DNA of 33,689 bases from Clostridia bacterium (GCA_009929415.1 SAAM01000005.1:1-33689); one strand, 5' to 3'; positions 16,065-24,995 are shown, counted from the first letter of the stretch. A program made the numbers and translations. The notes: generated from the letters alone by a model not told the origin.

Positions 16065-16152
16065 ACAAGGGGAGCTTGCGATCAGCAGGCTGAGAGTAAG
16101 CTGTATGCTTAGACCCGTAACCTGATTTGGATAATGCCAACGTAGGGATATA
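16065..16152 (+). promoter_or_regulatory. TPP riboswitch (THI element)
   Basis: The conserved parts of the thiamine-pyrophosphate aptamer occur in order: GGGGAGC at 16069-16075, GCTGAGA at about 16088-16094, GACCC, then AACCTGATTTGGATAATGCC and AACGTAGGGA. When TPP is bound, the downstream terminator hairpin should form and switch off thiM-thiE-thiD-thiC. The outer ends of helix P1 are approximate. Confidence 0.97.
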
Positions 16153-16162
16153 CTGAGCAGCG

Positions 16163-16202
16163 ACTGCATGTATACTTTTATTGGTATACCTGCAGTTTTT
16201 TT
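16163..16202 (+). terminator. Riboswitch-controlled terminator
   Basis: ACTGCA-T-GTATAC (16163-16175) pairs with GTATAC-C-TGCAGT (16184-16196), one mismatch, followed by a run of T. It lies directly after the TPP aptamer and before thiM, so it is the expression platform acting at the level of transcription. Confidence 0.9.
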
Positions 16203-16245
16203 ATGTTGACATTCCTTTTGGCTTGTATTTGAGAAAGGAGATAAT

Positions 16246-17067
16246 ATGTTAAGAAAATGCATGGAGAAAGTTCGAAAAAACTCACCTCTGGTTCATAACA
16301 TAACGAACTATGTGACTGTGAATGATGTTGCAAATGTGCTTCTTGCATGTGGAGCAAGCCCGATAATGGCAGATGACATGGAAGAAGTGGAAGAGATAAC
16401 ATCGATATGCGGGGGCCTGAATATAAATATTGGAACCCTCAACAGAGACACAATTCCGGCTATGGTGCTTGCAGGAAAAAAAGCCAATATGCTCGGACAC
16501 AAGGTGCTTCTAGATCCTGTGGGCGTCGGTGCGAGCAGTCTTCGCACTCAGACTGCGCTAATGCTCATGAAGGAAGTAAGCTTTGATGTCATAAGAGGAA
16601 ATGCCTCAGAAATAAAGACACTCTCTGGCGGAAGCGGTAGTACCCGAGGCGTAGATGCTGATATTGCAGATGCGGTGACTGAATCCGACATGGATGAATC
16701 GGTTTCGTTCATAAAAGATTTCTCAAGAAGATGCGGCTCTATAATTGTAATGACTGGTAGTACCGATCTTGTAACCGATGGTGAGAGGTGCTTTGCAGTG
16801 AGAAATGGAAGAAAAGAGATGGAAAGCATAACTGGAACCGGATGCCAGCTTTCAGCTCTCATAACTGCATTCATAACAGCAAACCCACAAAACTGCATTG
16901 AAGCAGCTGCGTCAGCTGTCTGCGCAATGGGGCTTGCTGGAGAGATCGCGTGGAATAATATGCAGCCTTCGGATGGAAACTCAGCATACAGGAGCAGGAT
17001 AATTGATGCTATATGTAACCTGGATGGGGAAAAACTGGAAAAAGGAGCGATTTATGAAATTAGATAA
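16246..17067 (+). CDS. thiM: Hydroxyethylthiazole kinase ThiM
   Basis: A 273-residue enzyme that phosphorylates 4-methyl-5-(2-hydroxyethyl)thiazole, the salvage route to the thiazole half of thiamine. Signature stretches are SPLVHNITNYVTVNDVANVL, GASPIMADDMEEVEE, LDPVGVGAS and SITGTGCQLSALITAF, whose GTGC contains the conserved active-site Cys. Length matches ThiM. GAAAGGAG precedes the ATG. It is the first gene after the TPP riboswitch, and its 3' end overlaps thiE by 14 bases. Confidence 0.96.
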   Translation: MLRKCMEKVRKNSPLVHNITNYVTVNDVANVLLACGASPIMADDMEEVEEITSICGGLNINIGTLNRDTIPAMVLAGKKANMLGHKVLLDPVGVGASSLRTQTALMLMKEVSFDVIRGNASEIKTLSGGSGSTRGVDADIADAVTESDMDESVSFIKDFSRRCGSIIVMTGSTDLVTDGERCFAVRNGRKEMESITGTGCQLSALITAFITANPQNCIEAAASAVCAMGLAGEIAWNNMQPSDGNSAYRSRIIDAICNLDGEKLEKGAIYEIR

Positions 17068-17692
17068 AAAAGACATGCTTCTTTATGCCGTAACAGACAG
17101 GTCATGGCTGGGCTGTGAATCTCTGAGCTTTCAGGTTGAAAAAATACTTGAGGGAGGGGTAACTCTCGTACAGCACAGGGAAAAGATGCTCAGGGCAGAC
17201 AGGTTTCTCGAAGAGGCAAGGACTTTAAAAGGAGTATGCGAGAAGTTTGGAGTACCGTTTGTCATAAATGACAATGTAGATATTGCGATTGCTTCAGGTG
17301 CGCACGGAGTCCATATTGGGCAGGAAGACATGGAAGCAAAAACCGTACGAAGGCTTATCGGCAAGGATATGATTCTTGGGGTATCTGTACGGAGCGTTGA
17401 GGAAGCGATTAGGGCAGAGCGGGACGGGGCTGATTATCTTGGGGCAGGGGCTGTATTTCATACGGATTCCAAATCCGATGCAAGCTATATAAGCCGTGAA
17501 GTTCTGAAAGATATATGCAGCGCAGTCAGTATTCCTGTAGTTGCAATCGGAGGAATAAATAAAGAGAATATAAAAGAGCTGTCGCAAAGCGGAATAAGTG
17601 GAGCAGCTGTAATAAGCGCGATATTTGCACAGGATGACTTGAAAAAAGCTGCAGCTGAGCTCAGAAAAGAAATAGAGGTGTGTCTTACATGA
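17054..17692 (+). CDS. thiE: Thiamine-phosphate synthase ThiE
   Basis: A 212-residue TIM-barrel enzyme that couples HMP pyrophosphate with thiazole phosphate to give thiamine phosphate. Motifs seen: LVQHREKML, FVINDNVDIAIASGAHGVHI, GQEDM, GVSVRSVEEA, GAGAVFHTDSK and PVVAIGGI. I place the start at 17054 (MKLDKKDMLLYAVTDR), preceded by AAAGGAGCG; the extra upstream frame belongs to thiM. It ends with an ATGA overlap with thiD. Confidence 0.96.
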   Translation: MKLDKKDMLLYAVTDRSWLGCESLSFQVEKILEGGVTLVQHREKMLRADRFLEEARTLKGVCEKFGVPFVINDNVDIAIASGAHGVHIGQEDMEAKTVRRLIGKDMILGVSVRSVEEAIRAERDGADYLGAGAVFHTDSKSDASYISREVLKDICSAVSIPVVAIGGINKENIKELSQSGISGAAVISAIFAQDDLKKAAAELRKEIEVCLT

Positions 17693-18486
17693 AGACAGCG
17701 CTTACAATTGCAGGGAGCGACTCAAGCGGAGGTGCGGGCATTCAGGCAGACATAAAAACCATGACCGCATATGGAGTGTATGCCATGAGCGCAGTTACTG
17801 CGCTTACTGCTCAGAACACCATGGGGGTATCAGCCGTGCTTGAGGTGGATCCCGTTTTCCTCTCGGCCCAGCTTGACAGCGTATTCACTGATATATACCC
17901 TGATTCGGTAAAAATAGGGATGGTATCTTCGGCGGATCTCATAGTTGTCATATCAGAAAAGCTGAGGGAATATAATGCGAGAAATATTGTAGTGGATCCT
18001 GTAATGATATCCACGAGCGGGTCTAAGCTTCTGAAAGAGGATGCGGTGGAGACCCTGAAGGCACGGCTTTTCGAGATGGCAGATGTAATCACTCCAAATA
18101 TTCCGGAAGCATCGATTCTCTCCGGAATAGAGATAAGAAGTGATAGAGACATGTTGAGAGCGGCAGGGCTCATTGGTGATTATCATGGATGCGCAGTGCT
18201 ATGCAAGGGAGGGCACAGCATAAATGATGCAAATGATGTTCTCTATTACAGAGGCCGTCACAGATGGTTCAGATCGGAAAGAATAGAAAACAGCAACACC
18301 CATGGAACGGGATGCACGCTTTCTAGTGCAATCGCGGCAGGGCTTGCAAAGGGAATGGATCTTGAGGACTCTATATGGAATGCAAAAGAGTATTTATCAG
18401 GATCGCTGAGAGCAATGCTGGATCTTGGAAATGGAAGCGGACCTCTCAATCATGCATGGAATATATCCGGAAAGGAAGAAATATGA
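17689..18486 (+). CDS. thiD: HMP/HMP-phosphate kinase ThiD
   Basis: A 265-residue ribokinase-family enzyme that phosphorylates hydroxymethylpyrimidine and HMP phosphate to HMP pyrophosphate. Typical motifs: [50 protein letters not shown] and [19 protein letters not shown]. Start at the ATG at 17689, which overlaps the thiE stop (ATGA) with GAGGTG upstream; a GTG nine bases earlier is possible. It also overlaps thiC by four bases. Confidence 0.96.
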   Translation: MKTALTIAGSDSSGGAGIQADIKTMTAYGVYAMSAVTALTAQNTMGVSAVLEVDPVFLSAQLDSVFTDIYPDSVKIGMVSSADLIVVISEKLREYNARNIVVDPVMISTSGSKLLKEDAVETLKARLFEMADVITPNIPEASILSGIEIRSDRDMLRAAGLIGDYHGCAVLCKGGHSINDANDVLYYRGRHRWFRSERIENSNTHGTGCTLSSAIAAGLAKGMDLEDSIWNAKEYLSGSLRAMLDLGNGSGPLNHAWNISGKEEI

Positions 18487-19790
18487 ACAGAGAATATTCA
18501 ACACAGATGGAGGCAGCAAGAAAAGGAATAATAACTGAAGAAATGAAAACTGTTGCAAAAAAAGAGCAGATGCCGGAGGAAGAGCTTATGGCTCTTGTGG
18601 CGGAGGGCAAGGTAGTCATATGTGCAAACATAAACCATAAATGCCTGGATCCACAGGGGATAGGATCCATGCTCAAGACCAAGATAAATGTCAATCTCGG
18701 AGTTTCGAGAGACTGCAAGGATTATGATGAAGAAATGAAAAAAGTAATGGAAGCGGTCAGTATGGGGGCACATGCGATAATGGATCTTTCATCACATGGA
18801 GACACTTCACCTTTCAGAAGAAAGCTTACATCTGAGTGTCCCGCTATGGTTGGAACAGTGCCTGTGTATGACTCGGTAATTCATTATCAGAGAGATCTCA
18901 GTACGCTCAAAGCCAGAGATTTCATCGATGTCATAAGACTTCACGCAGAAGATGGCGTGGATTTCGTCACTCTCCACTGCGGAATAACCAGAAAAACCAT
19001 CGAACAGATAAAAAAGCATAAGAGAAAGATGAATATAGTCTCGAGAGGAGGCTCAATGGTATTTGCCTGGATGAGCATGACCGGGGAGGAGAATCCATTT
19101 TATGAATACTACGATGAGATACTGGATATATGCAGAGAATATGATGTCACGGTTTCATTAGGAGACGCATGCAGGCCTGGATGCCTTGCAGATGCTTCGG
19201 ATGTCTGCCAGATAGAGGAGCTTGTAAGGCTTGGAGAGCTTACATCAAGAGCCTGGGAAAAAGACGTACAGGTTCTTGTTGAGGGTCCAGGTCACATGCC
19301 TCTTGATCAGATTGAAGCAAATATGAAGCTGCAGCAGACAATATGCAAGGGTGCTCCTTTTTATGTACTGGGTCCGCTCGTTACTGACATAGCGCCAGGC
19401 TATGACCATATAACAGCAGCAATAGGAGGAGCTATAGCAGCAGCCTCCGGAGCGGCATTCCTGTGCTACGTTACTCCGGCTGAGCATCTTGCGCTTCCAA
19501 ATCTTGATGACGTGAAACAGGGGATAATAGCGTCAAAGATAGCAGCCCATGCGGCAGATATAGCAAAAGGCGTCAGAGGGGCGAGAGAGCTTGATGACAG
19601 GATGTCTGATGCAAGAAGGACATTTGACTGGGAAGCACAGTGGAAATGCGCGATCGATCCGGATACAGCAAGGCGCATAAGAGAGGAAAGAAAGCCTGAG
19701 CATGACGATTCATGTTCCATGTGTGGAAAGTTCTGCGCCATAAGGAGCATGAACAAGTCACTTTCCGGGGAACATATAGACATATTATAA
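18483..19790 (+). CDS. thiC: Phosphomethylpyrimidine synthase ThiC
   Basis: A 435-residue radical SAM enzyme that converts aminoimidazole ribotide to HMP phosphate. Motifs include [75 protein letters not shown] and [13 protein letters not shown]. It is the short form lacking the N-terminal extension of proteobacterial and plant ThiC. The C-terminal cluster site reads CSMCGKFC (Cys411, Cys414, Cys418), that is C-x2-C-x3-C, one residue shorter than the well-known C-x2-C-x4-C. Paralogues in anaerobic B12 synthesis (BzaA/B/F) are related, but the thiamine operon and TPP riboswitch argue for ThiC. The start overlaps thiD (ATGA). Confidence 0.94.
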   Translation: MNREYSTQMEAARKGIITEEMKTVAKKEQMPEEELMALVAEGKVVICANINHKCLDPQGIGSMLKTKINVNLGVSRDCKDYDEEMKKVMEAVSMGAHAIMDLSSHGDTSPFRRKLTSECPAMVGTVPVYDSVIHYQRDLSTLKARDFIDVIRLHAEDGVDFVTLHCGITRKTIEQIKKHKRKMNIVSRGGSMVFAWMSMTGEENPFYEYYDEILDICREYDVTVSLGDACRPGCLADASDVCQIEELVRLGELTSRAWEKDVQVLVEGPGHMPLDQIEANMKLQQTICKGAPFYVLGPLVTDIAPGYDHITAAIGGAIAAASGAAFLCYVTPAEHLALPNLDDVKQGIIASKIAAHAADIAKGVRGARELDDRMSDARRTFDWEAQWKCAIDPDTARRIREERKPEHDDSCSMCGKFCAIRSMNKSLSGEHIDIL

Positions 19791-19813
19791 TGATTTTATG
19801 TTATTGATTTTAA

Positions 19814-19846
19814 GGCACCATATCTTTTCAGGTATGGTGTTTTTAT
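19814..19846 (+). terminator. Rho-independent terminator of the thiamine operon
   Basis: CACCATA (19816-19822) pairs with TATGGTG (19833-19839), followed by TTTTT, 25 bases after the thiC stop. Confidence 0.82.
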
Positions 19847-19927
19847 GTTAAAATAATTAAATGTGAATGAATTTTCGAAAATAAAATCAATTTTGCAGTA
19901 GAGAATATTTATGATGGAGGATTAATT

Positions 19928-21886
19928 TTGAAAGAAAAAAGTAAAGATAGAGAAGATTTGAAATATACCTCGGATTTGATACTCAAGCAGCTGTTTGAGT
20001 TCAGAAAGGGACCGACTCCGTGGACGAAAGCTTTTTTTGCAGGGCTTTGTGCATCACTTCCACTTCTGGCCGGAATCCTCATGGGAGATTTTGGAATGGG
20101 ACTCCTTGGGGGCATCGGAGGGTTTACATATCTCTATGTATTCAATGAAACCTATGCAGTGAGAGCGAAGAAAATATTTCTGGTTGCACTAACTATAAGC
20201 TTTCTTGTCGGACTTGGCACAGTTGCAGCTCCCTATACCTGGCTTGTAATACTGATTCTTGGAATAATAGGATTTACAGCAACATTCATATTCGGTGTAT
20301 TTCGGATTCCAGGACCAGCTGCCATATTTTTTGTACTTAGCTTTACGATAACTACCAGCATGCCGGCAGATCCTTCACAGGCTCCTCTCAGGTTCCTTGT
20401 GGTATTTGCAAGCGGCATGCTTGCATGGGTGCTAAGTATGATTGGCTGGTTCAGAGAACCATATAAAGCAGAGATAAAGACAGTCGAAGATATATATGAA
20501 TCGCTCGCTTACTTCAGCGAAGCCAAAAATCTTGATGGCATTAATTCCAGAAGGCATTCCGTCGTGGAATATCTAAGGACCGGCAAGGAGATATTTTCCT
20601 CGGGTCCATTACTGAACAAGGACAAGGGCATGTATGACAGGCTTGCTATATTAAATCAGTATGCCGACGAGCTTTTTCTGGAGCTTTTAGAATCATACTT
20701 CAATAAAGGAGCAGGAATACCGGAGTCTTTTTCAAAGAGAATAAGACAAATCAAATTCAAGATAAGATCCGCCGAAACCAGTGAAGAGGGCCGCATCATG
20801 ATTGAACCGGCAGAAGCATGTCATAAGGAATATGAGAAATTATCAGGATGCATAAGAAAAATAGAAGATTTCCTCGATACACCGCTTGAAAATGTAGACC
20901 GTGAGATTATTTTAACATCAAAAACCTCTGGAAGGCTAAAGCTAACGAGCGCCTTTGACAAAAATTTCATCGTATTTGCAAACTCTCTCAGATACGCGCT
21001 GGTTCTTTCACTGTCAGCACTCATAGCTTTTACGCTTCCCTTCACAAGGCCCTACTGGGTCCCTCTTTCATGTGCAGCTGTGATGTTTGGGAGCACGATA
21101 ATGACCACATTCAACAGAGCAGTGCTTAGATCGGTGGGGACCATAATAGGTACCTTCATTGCGACAATTATTCTTTCATTTGAACCTGCAGGACTTGCGA
21201 TAGCAGCGATTAATATGCTGCTTACAATGATAACCGAGCTGGTAGTAGTCAGGAACTATGCGCTCGTAGCCATATTCATCACTCCCAATGCTCTCATGCT
21301 GGCGGATGCAGCCACAAAAAATGTATCAACTGCTCAGTTTGCAGGGGCCAGGATACTTGCAATAGCAGCTGGATCTCTGATCGGACTGGCAGGAACATTC
21401 ATAATAGGGAGAAAATCAGCTTCTAGCAGGCTTCCTGTACTTACATCAAATCTGATAAAAACAAGTATCGAATTATTTGAAAATCTCAAGTCGTCAGGCA
21501 GAGATTATGACCTTAGATCAATACTGCATCTAAAGGAAAGATTGGATATAGATCTTGAAAATCTGAGACTTGCTTACCGCACTGCTTTGGGAGAGATTCC
21601 TGTAAAAAAGGAAAGCCTTGAAATGATGTGGCCGATGGTATCATCACTTTCTCATATATGCTTCTTGCTTGAAAAGCTTGTAGAAAGAAATGATTTCATG
21701 AAAGTTCAGGATAAAGATATTACAAGCATAACGGAGGTGCTTTACTCAATAACGGAATCGGTAGAAGCTGATGAACTTCTTGCTGATATTAAACAGATTG
21801 ACATAGCTGAAATGCCAAAATTAAGCAGAGAAATGAATCATCTTCAGGAAATTATGAGCATGATAAAAATCAAGTCAGTTATATGA
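19928..21886 (+). CDS. FUSC-family membrane protein
   Basis: A 652-residue membrane protein with the FUSC/YccS layout: an N-terminal block of hydrophobic helices (about residues 35-175), a soluble helical region (about 180-350), a second block of helices (about 355-495) containing RPYWVPLSCAAVMFGSTI and LRSVGTIIGTFIATIILS, and a helical C-terminal domain. FUSC proteins, which include the aromatic acid exporter AaeB, are thought to be efflux or permease proteins; the substrate here is unknown. The start is TTG at 19928, chosen because GGAGG at 19916-19920 is well placed and no better ATG precedes the first helix. Transcribed alone, after the thiamine terminator. Confidence 0.82.
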   Translation: MKEKSKDREDLKYTSDLILKQLFEFRKGPTPWTKAFFAGLCASLPLLAGILMGDFGMGLLGGIGGFTYLYVFNETYAVRAKKIFLVALTISFLVGLGTVAAPYTWLVILILGIIGFTATFIFGVFRIPGPAAIFFVLSFTITTSMPADPSQAPLRFLVVFASGMLAWVLSMIGWFREPYKAEIKTVEDIYESLAYFSEAKNLDGINSRRHSVVEYLRTGKEIFSSGPLLNKDKGMYDRLAILNQYADELFLELLESYFNKGAGIPESFSKRIRQIKFKIRSAETSEEGRIMIEPAEACHKEYEKLSGCIRKIEDFLDTPLENVDREIILTSKTSGRLKLTSAFDKNFIVFANSLRYALVLSLSALIAFTLPFTRPYWVPLSCAAVMFGSTIMTTFNRAVLRSVGTIIGTFIATIILSFEPAGLAIAAINMLLTMITELVVVRNYALVAIFITPNALMLADAATKNVSTAQFAGARILAIAAGSLIGLAGTFIIGRKSASSRLPVLTSNLIKTSIELFENLKSSGRDYDLRSILHLKERLDIDLENLRLAYRTALGEIPVKKESLEMMWPMVSSLSHICFLLEKLVERNDFMKVQDKDITSITEVLYSITESVEADELLADIKQIDIAEMPKLSREMNHLQEIMSMIKIKSVI

Positions 21887-21985
21887 TAAAAGCGTGATAG
21901 ATAAAATATAGATTTAACAAAATTGTATTGCGCAATAATCATTTTATTAACAATTAATTATTTTGACATTTTTTAATTATAGGTG

Positions 21986-22015
21986 TAGACAATTTTCAGA
22001 CTATTGTGATATAAT
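21986..22015 (+). promoter_or_regulatory. Promoter of the short-chain dehydrogenase gene
   Basis: TAGACA (21986-21991), 18-base spacer, perfect TATAAT (22010-22015), 65 bases ahead of the start codon. Confidence 0.55.
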
Positions 22016-22033
22016 AACTCAAAATACTAGAAG

Positions 22034-22053
22034 TAAAATGAACAGTCATTTTA
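22034..22053 (+). promoter_or_regulatory. Palindromic operator candidate before the SDR gene
   Basis: TAAAATGA (22034-22041), spacer ACAG, TCATTTTA (22046-22053): a perfect 8-base inverted repeat just downstream of the -10 box. Its size and place suit a TetR- or MarR-type repressor. The repressor is not identifiable from the window; the nearby MarR protein has a different-looking box. Confidence 0.5.
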
Positions 22054-22079
22054 AATCGTGATTATTTAGGAGGTATCAA

Positions 22080-22820
22080 ATGAAACTGAAAGATAAAGTT
22101 GCAATTGTAACAGGGTCAACATCTGGCATGGGAAGAGCTACCGCTGAGCTTTTTGCAAAAGAGGGAGCAAGAGTCGTAGTTACTGGAAGAGATGAAAAAA
22201 GAGCGAAAGAAGTAGTAGATGGAATAAAGGCACAGGGCGGGGAAGCGATGTACGTGATCGTAGATGCTTCAAAAACTGAGGATAATAAAATACTTGTAGA
22301 TAAGACGATGGAAGCCTATGGCACTGTAGACATACTCTTTAACAATGCGGGAATGCTCAGTATGTCGTCCTTGATGGATGTATCGCTTGAGGAGTGGAAC
22401 AAGCTTTGGGCTGTAAACGTTACTTCGGCTTTATATCTTGCTCAGCTTGTTGCTCCGGAGATGAAGAAAAAAGGTAAAGGCGTCATAATCAATACGAGCT
22501 CTGTAGCAGGATTTGATGCACATCACGGATTCGTAGGATATATCACTACAAAACACGCTATGAATGGCCTGACAAAATCTATGGCGTGGGAGCTTGGGCC
22601 AGAGATAAGGGTAAACGCCATTGCACCGGGAGCGATCCATACAGCAATGGTTGACAGCATAGGAGGACCGGATGTACTTGGTGGCATGAAAGAAGGCTCT
22701 CCGCTAAAGAGGATAGGCCAGCCGGTTGATATTGCTACCGTAGCGCTTTTCCTTGCTTCTGACGAATCATCATTTGTAGATGGACAGATACTGAGAGTAG
22801 ATGGTGGAATCGAAATTTAA
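22080..22820 (+). CDS. Short-chain dehydrogenase/reductase
   Basis: A 246-residue classical SDR with TGSTSGMG (11-18) for NAD(P) binding, NNAG (88-91), the catalytic Ser about 140/141, Tyr154 and Lys158 (YITTK), and APGAIHTAM. The overall look is FabG-like, but the substrate is undefined; acyl-carrier-protein reduction is not implied, since no fatty acid gene lies near. TTAGGAGG precedes the ATG. It has its own promoter and terminator, is thus monocistronic, and lies directly upstream of the MarR-headed operon, possibly with a related stress role. Confidence 0.88.
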   Translation: MKLKDKVAIVTGSTSGMGRATAELFAKEGARVVVTGRDEKRAKEVVDGIKAQGGEAMYVIVDASKTEDNKILVDKTMEAYGTVDILFNNAGMLSMSSLMDVSLEEWNKLWAVNVTSALYLAQLVAPEMKKKGKGVIINTSSVAGFDAHHGFVGYITTKHAMNGLTKSMAWELGPEIRVNAIAPGAIHTAMVDSIGGPDVLGGMKEGSPLKRIGQPVDIATVALFLASDESSFVDGQILRVDGGIEI

Positions 22821-22854
22821 TACAGAAATTTGCATTTTAAAATATAGAACACTG

Positions 22855-22889
22855 ATCTCCAGCTGAATCAATCAGTTGGAGATTTTTTA
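22855..22889 (+). terminator. Rho-independent terminator after the SDR gene
   Basis: ATCTCCAGCTGA (22855-22866) pairs with TCAGTTGGAGAT (22872-22883, one G-T pair) and is followed by six T. Confidence 0.9.
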
Positions 22890-22932
22890 TAAACTGAAAA
22901 TAAATAAAATTCAAAAATCTTGAAAAAACCTC

Positions 22933-22961
22933 TTGCAATTTATCTCTAATTAGAGTAATAT
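22933..22961 (+). promoter_or_regulatory. Promoter with built-in operator, MarR/pirin operon
   Basis: TTGCAA (22933-22938), 17-base spacer, TAATAT (22956-22961). The spacer ends in a perfect 12-base palindrome, CTCTAATTAGAG (22944-22955), directly against the -10 box. With flanks it reads ATCTC-TAATTA-GAG, close to the B. subtilis MhqR box as I recall it (ATCTC-GAATTC-GAGAT). This points to repression by the MarR protein encoded just downstream. Confidence 0.7.
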
Positions 22962-23013
22962 GTGATTAAAGATAAAGTTGCTGACAAGTATTATTTGAAA
23001 ACGAGGTTGTTTT

Positions 23014-23448
23014 ATGAAAAAATCAGAACTTAAGATCTTCATTGGAATGAGCAGGGCTCTAAATGAAATAAACAGAGCTACTGGAAAGATACACAAGAAA
23101 TATGGGCTTACAAATGCGCAGTTTGCCGTACTGGAAGCTCTTTATCACAAAGGGGATCTGTCGATTGGTGAGGTTCAGGAAAAGATACTCAGTACCAGCG
23201 GAACAATACCTGTGATAGTCAAAAATCTTGAAAACGAAGGGCTTTTAACCAGAAATCAGGATCAGTCAGACAAAAGAAAGTTCATACTTCACATCACTGA
23301 AAAAGGAATAAGCCTAATGGACAGGGTATATCCTGAAAATGAGAAGATGATTATAGATATGATGAGCGTGTGGAATGACGAGGAGCAATTGAACCTTATA
23401 AATTATATGAGAAAATTTGGAGGTCTTGATAATGGAAAGAAAGATTAA
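23014..23448 (+). CDS. MarR-family regulator, MhqR-like
   Basis: A 144-residue winged-helix regulator. LTNAQFAVLEALYHKGDLSI leads into the recognition region (LSTSGTIPVIVKNLENEGLL) and the wing DQSDKRKFILHITEKG, all typical of MarR. The protein has no cysteine at all, so it cannot sense by thiol oxidation as OhrR or YodB do; direct ligand binding, as proposed for MhqR, is more likely. It lies first in an operon with pirin, nitroreductase and ring-cleavage-type genes, and a palindrome sits in its own promoter, so autoregulation of the whole operon is expected. Its 3' end overlaps pirin by 17 bases. Confidence 0.88.
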   Translation: MKKSELKIFIGMSRALNEINRATGKIHKKYGLTNAQFAVLEALYHKGDLSIGEVQEKILSTSGTIPVIVKNLENEGLLTRNQDQSDKRKFILHITEKGISLMDRVYPENEKMIIDMMSVWNDEEQLNLINYMRKFGGLDNGKKD

Positions 23449-24277
23449 AGAAAAGGTTACCGGGTTTAGAACAAAAGATGGAGCTGGAGTTAGTCTTGTA
23501 AGAGTTTTAGGTCATGATACTGTAGAGACTTTCGATCCTATACTGATGCTGGATTCGTTTGACAGTGAGAGACCGGATGATTATACCGCTGGATTTCCAC
23601 TGCATCCGCACAGAGGCATTGAGACCATAAGCCTTATAGTCAGTGGCAATATGGTTCACAGAGACAGTCTTGGAAATGAAGATGCAATTAGCGATGGAGA
23701 GGTTCAGTGGATGACTGCGGGATCCGGGATAATGCATGAAGAAAAGCTTCCTGCATCAGAAAGACTTCTGGGAGTTCAGCTTTGGCTTAATATGCCTCGA
23801 GAAAACAAGATGGCACCGCCTGAATATCACAGCATAAAAAAAGAAGATATAGAAGAAATTTCTGTAGACGGTGGATTATTAAGGCTTATAAGCGGAAAAT
23901 ACAAAGATCATGAGGGCTTCAGAGGGAAATATCTTCCTGTGGATTATTATGATATAAAGCTTGAGCCAGGAAAGAGCTTTACGATAGAAACGGATAAGGA
24001 AAAGTCAGTGCTTGTATTTACGCTTTCAGGCGCTGCAAGGATAGCAGGCGAGACAGTAGAAGAAAAGACTGCTGTAAAGCTGACAGAAGGAGATTCACTG
24101 GTTATAGAATCTCTTGAAAAAGAGGCAGAAATACTCTTTGTAAGCTCTGAGATGCTTAAAGAACCGGTTTCATGGGGAGGTCCTATCGTAATGAATACGG
24201 AGCAGGAGCTAAGACAGGCCTTTGCCGAACTGAGAACTGGGGAATTCTTAAAAGAAAAAGTTGAATATGATGTATAA
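23432..24277 (+). CDS. Pirin family protein
   Basis: A 281-residue bicupin of the pirin family (YhaK/YhhW type). Metal ligands of the N-terminal cupin are visible: LHPHRGIET (His58, His60) and GSGIMHEEKLP (His102, Glu104). The C-terminal pirin_C domain begins around residue 165. Some pirins are quercetin 2,3-dioxygenases; others are redox sensors, so the reaction is open. The ATG at 23432 is chosen because GGAGGT lies eight bases upstream. It overlaps the MarR gene, indicating coupling. Confidence 0.9.
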   Translation: MERKIKEKVTGFRTKDGAGVSLVRVLGHDTVETFDPILMLDSFDSERPDDYTAGFPLHPHRGIETISLIVSGNMVHRDSLGNEDAISDGEVQWMTAGSGIMHEEKLPASERLLGVQLWLNMPRENKMAPPEYHSIKKEDIEEISVDGGLLRLISGKYKDHEGFRGKYLPVDYYDIKLEPGKSFTIETDKEKSVLVFTLSGAARIAGETVEEKTAVKLTEGDSLVIESLEKEAEILFVSSEMLKEPVSWGGPIVMNTEQELRQAFAELRTGEFLKEKVEYDV

Positions 24278-24321
24278 AAATCATTAACATAAATTAATTT
24301 AATTAGAGAAGGAGAAAAAAC

Positions 24322-24894
24322 ATGAGAATATTAGAATCTTTAAAATCAAGAAGAACACATTATGACATTAACAGAGAGCTTCCAGTTGATGAGGCCAGGA
24401 TATTTGACCTTATAGAAAAAGCTACGGAGCTTGTGCCGGATGCATTCAATATGAAGAGCTCGAGAGTAGTAGTGGCGACAGGTGAAAAACAGGATCAGTT
24501 ATGGGATACTATATATGATGTGTTCGAAGGAAAAGTTGCAAGAGAGAAGATAGACAGCTTTAAGAATGGCTACGGAACAATACTGTACTTTTATGACCAG
24601 GCAGTCGTAAAAGGAATGCAGGATCAGTTCTCATTATACGCTGACAAATTCCCTGAATGGGCATCTCAGGCATCGGCAATGCTTCAGATAAGCATATGGA
24701 GCGGTCTTAAGGAGCTTGGAGCAGGAGCATCTCTTCAGCATTACAATCCTGTGATTGACGAAGCGGTAAAAAAACTGTTCGATCTTCCGGAAAGTTATGT
24801 TCTGAATGCGCAGATGCCATTTGGGGGCATCGGTTCACACCCAGACGAGAAACCGGCTGAGGATATATCCCAGAGAGTAATATTTGTAAAATAG
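24322..24894 (+). CDS. Nitroreductase-family protein (MhqN-like)
   Basis: A 190-residue FMN-type nitroreductase fold. It begins MRILESLKSRRTHYDINREL with the SRRT.Y phosphate-binding motif, has AFNMKSSRVVVATGEKQDQL, and closes with the LPESYVLNAQMPFGGIGSHP pattern seen in the short YodC/MhqN branch. MhqN is part of the quinone-stress operon in B. subtilis. Reduction of quinones or nitroaromatics with NAD(P)H is the likely role, based on family and context. AGAAGGAG precedes the ATG. A TAATTAGAG half-site (24300-24308) identical to half of the MarR palindrome lies just upstream. Confidence 0.85.
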   Translation: MRILESLKSRRTHYDINRELPVDEARIFDLIEKATELVPDAFNMKSSRVVVATGEKQDQLWDTIYDVFEGKVAREKIDSFKNGYGTILYFYDQAVVKGMQDQFSLYADKFPEWASQASAMLQISIWSGLKELGAGASLQHYNPVIDEAVKKLFDLPESYVLNAQMPFGGIGSHPDEKPAEDISQRVIFVK

Positions 24895-24912
24895 CAATAT
24901 AGTATAATTAAA

Positions 24913-24960
24913 GCCAGGGCCTCAAATGTAAACATAAATATGAGGTCTTGGCTGATTTGT
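24913..24960 (+). terminator. Weak hairpin within the MarR operon
   Basis: GCCAGGGCCTCA (24913-24924) pairs with TGAGGTCTTGGC (24941-24952) through 12 positions including two G-T pairs, but only a weak T-rich stretch follows. It probably attenuates transcription or stabilises the upstream message rather than ending the operon. A TATAAT at 24903-24908 could add an internal promoter. Confidence 0.4.
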
Positions 24961-24995
24961 ATATCATAATGAATTAATTTATCAGGAGGGTTACT

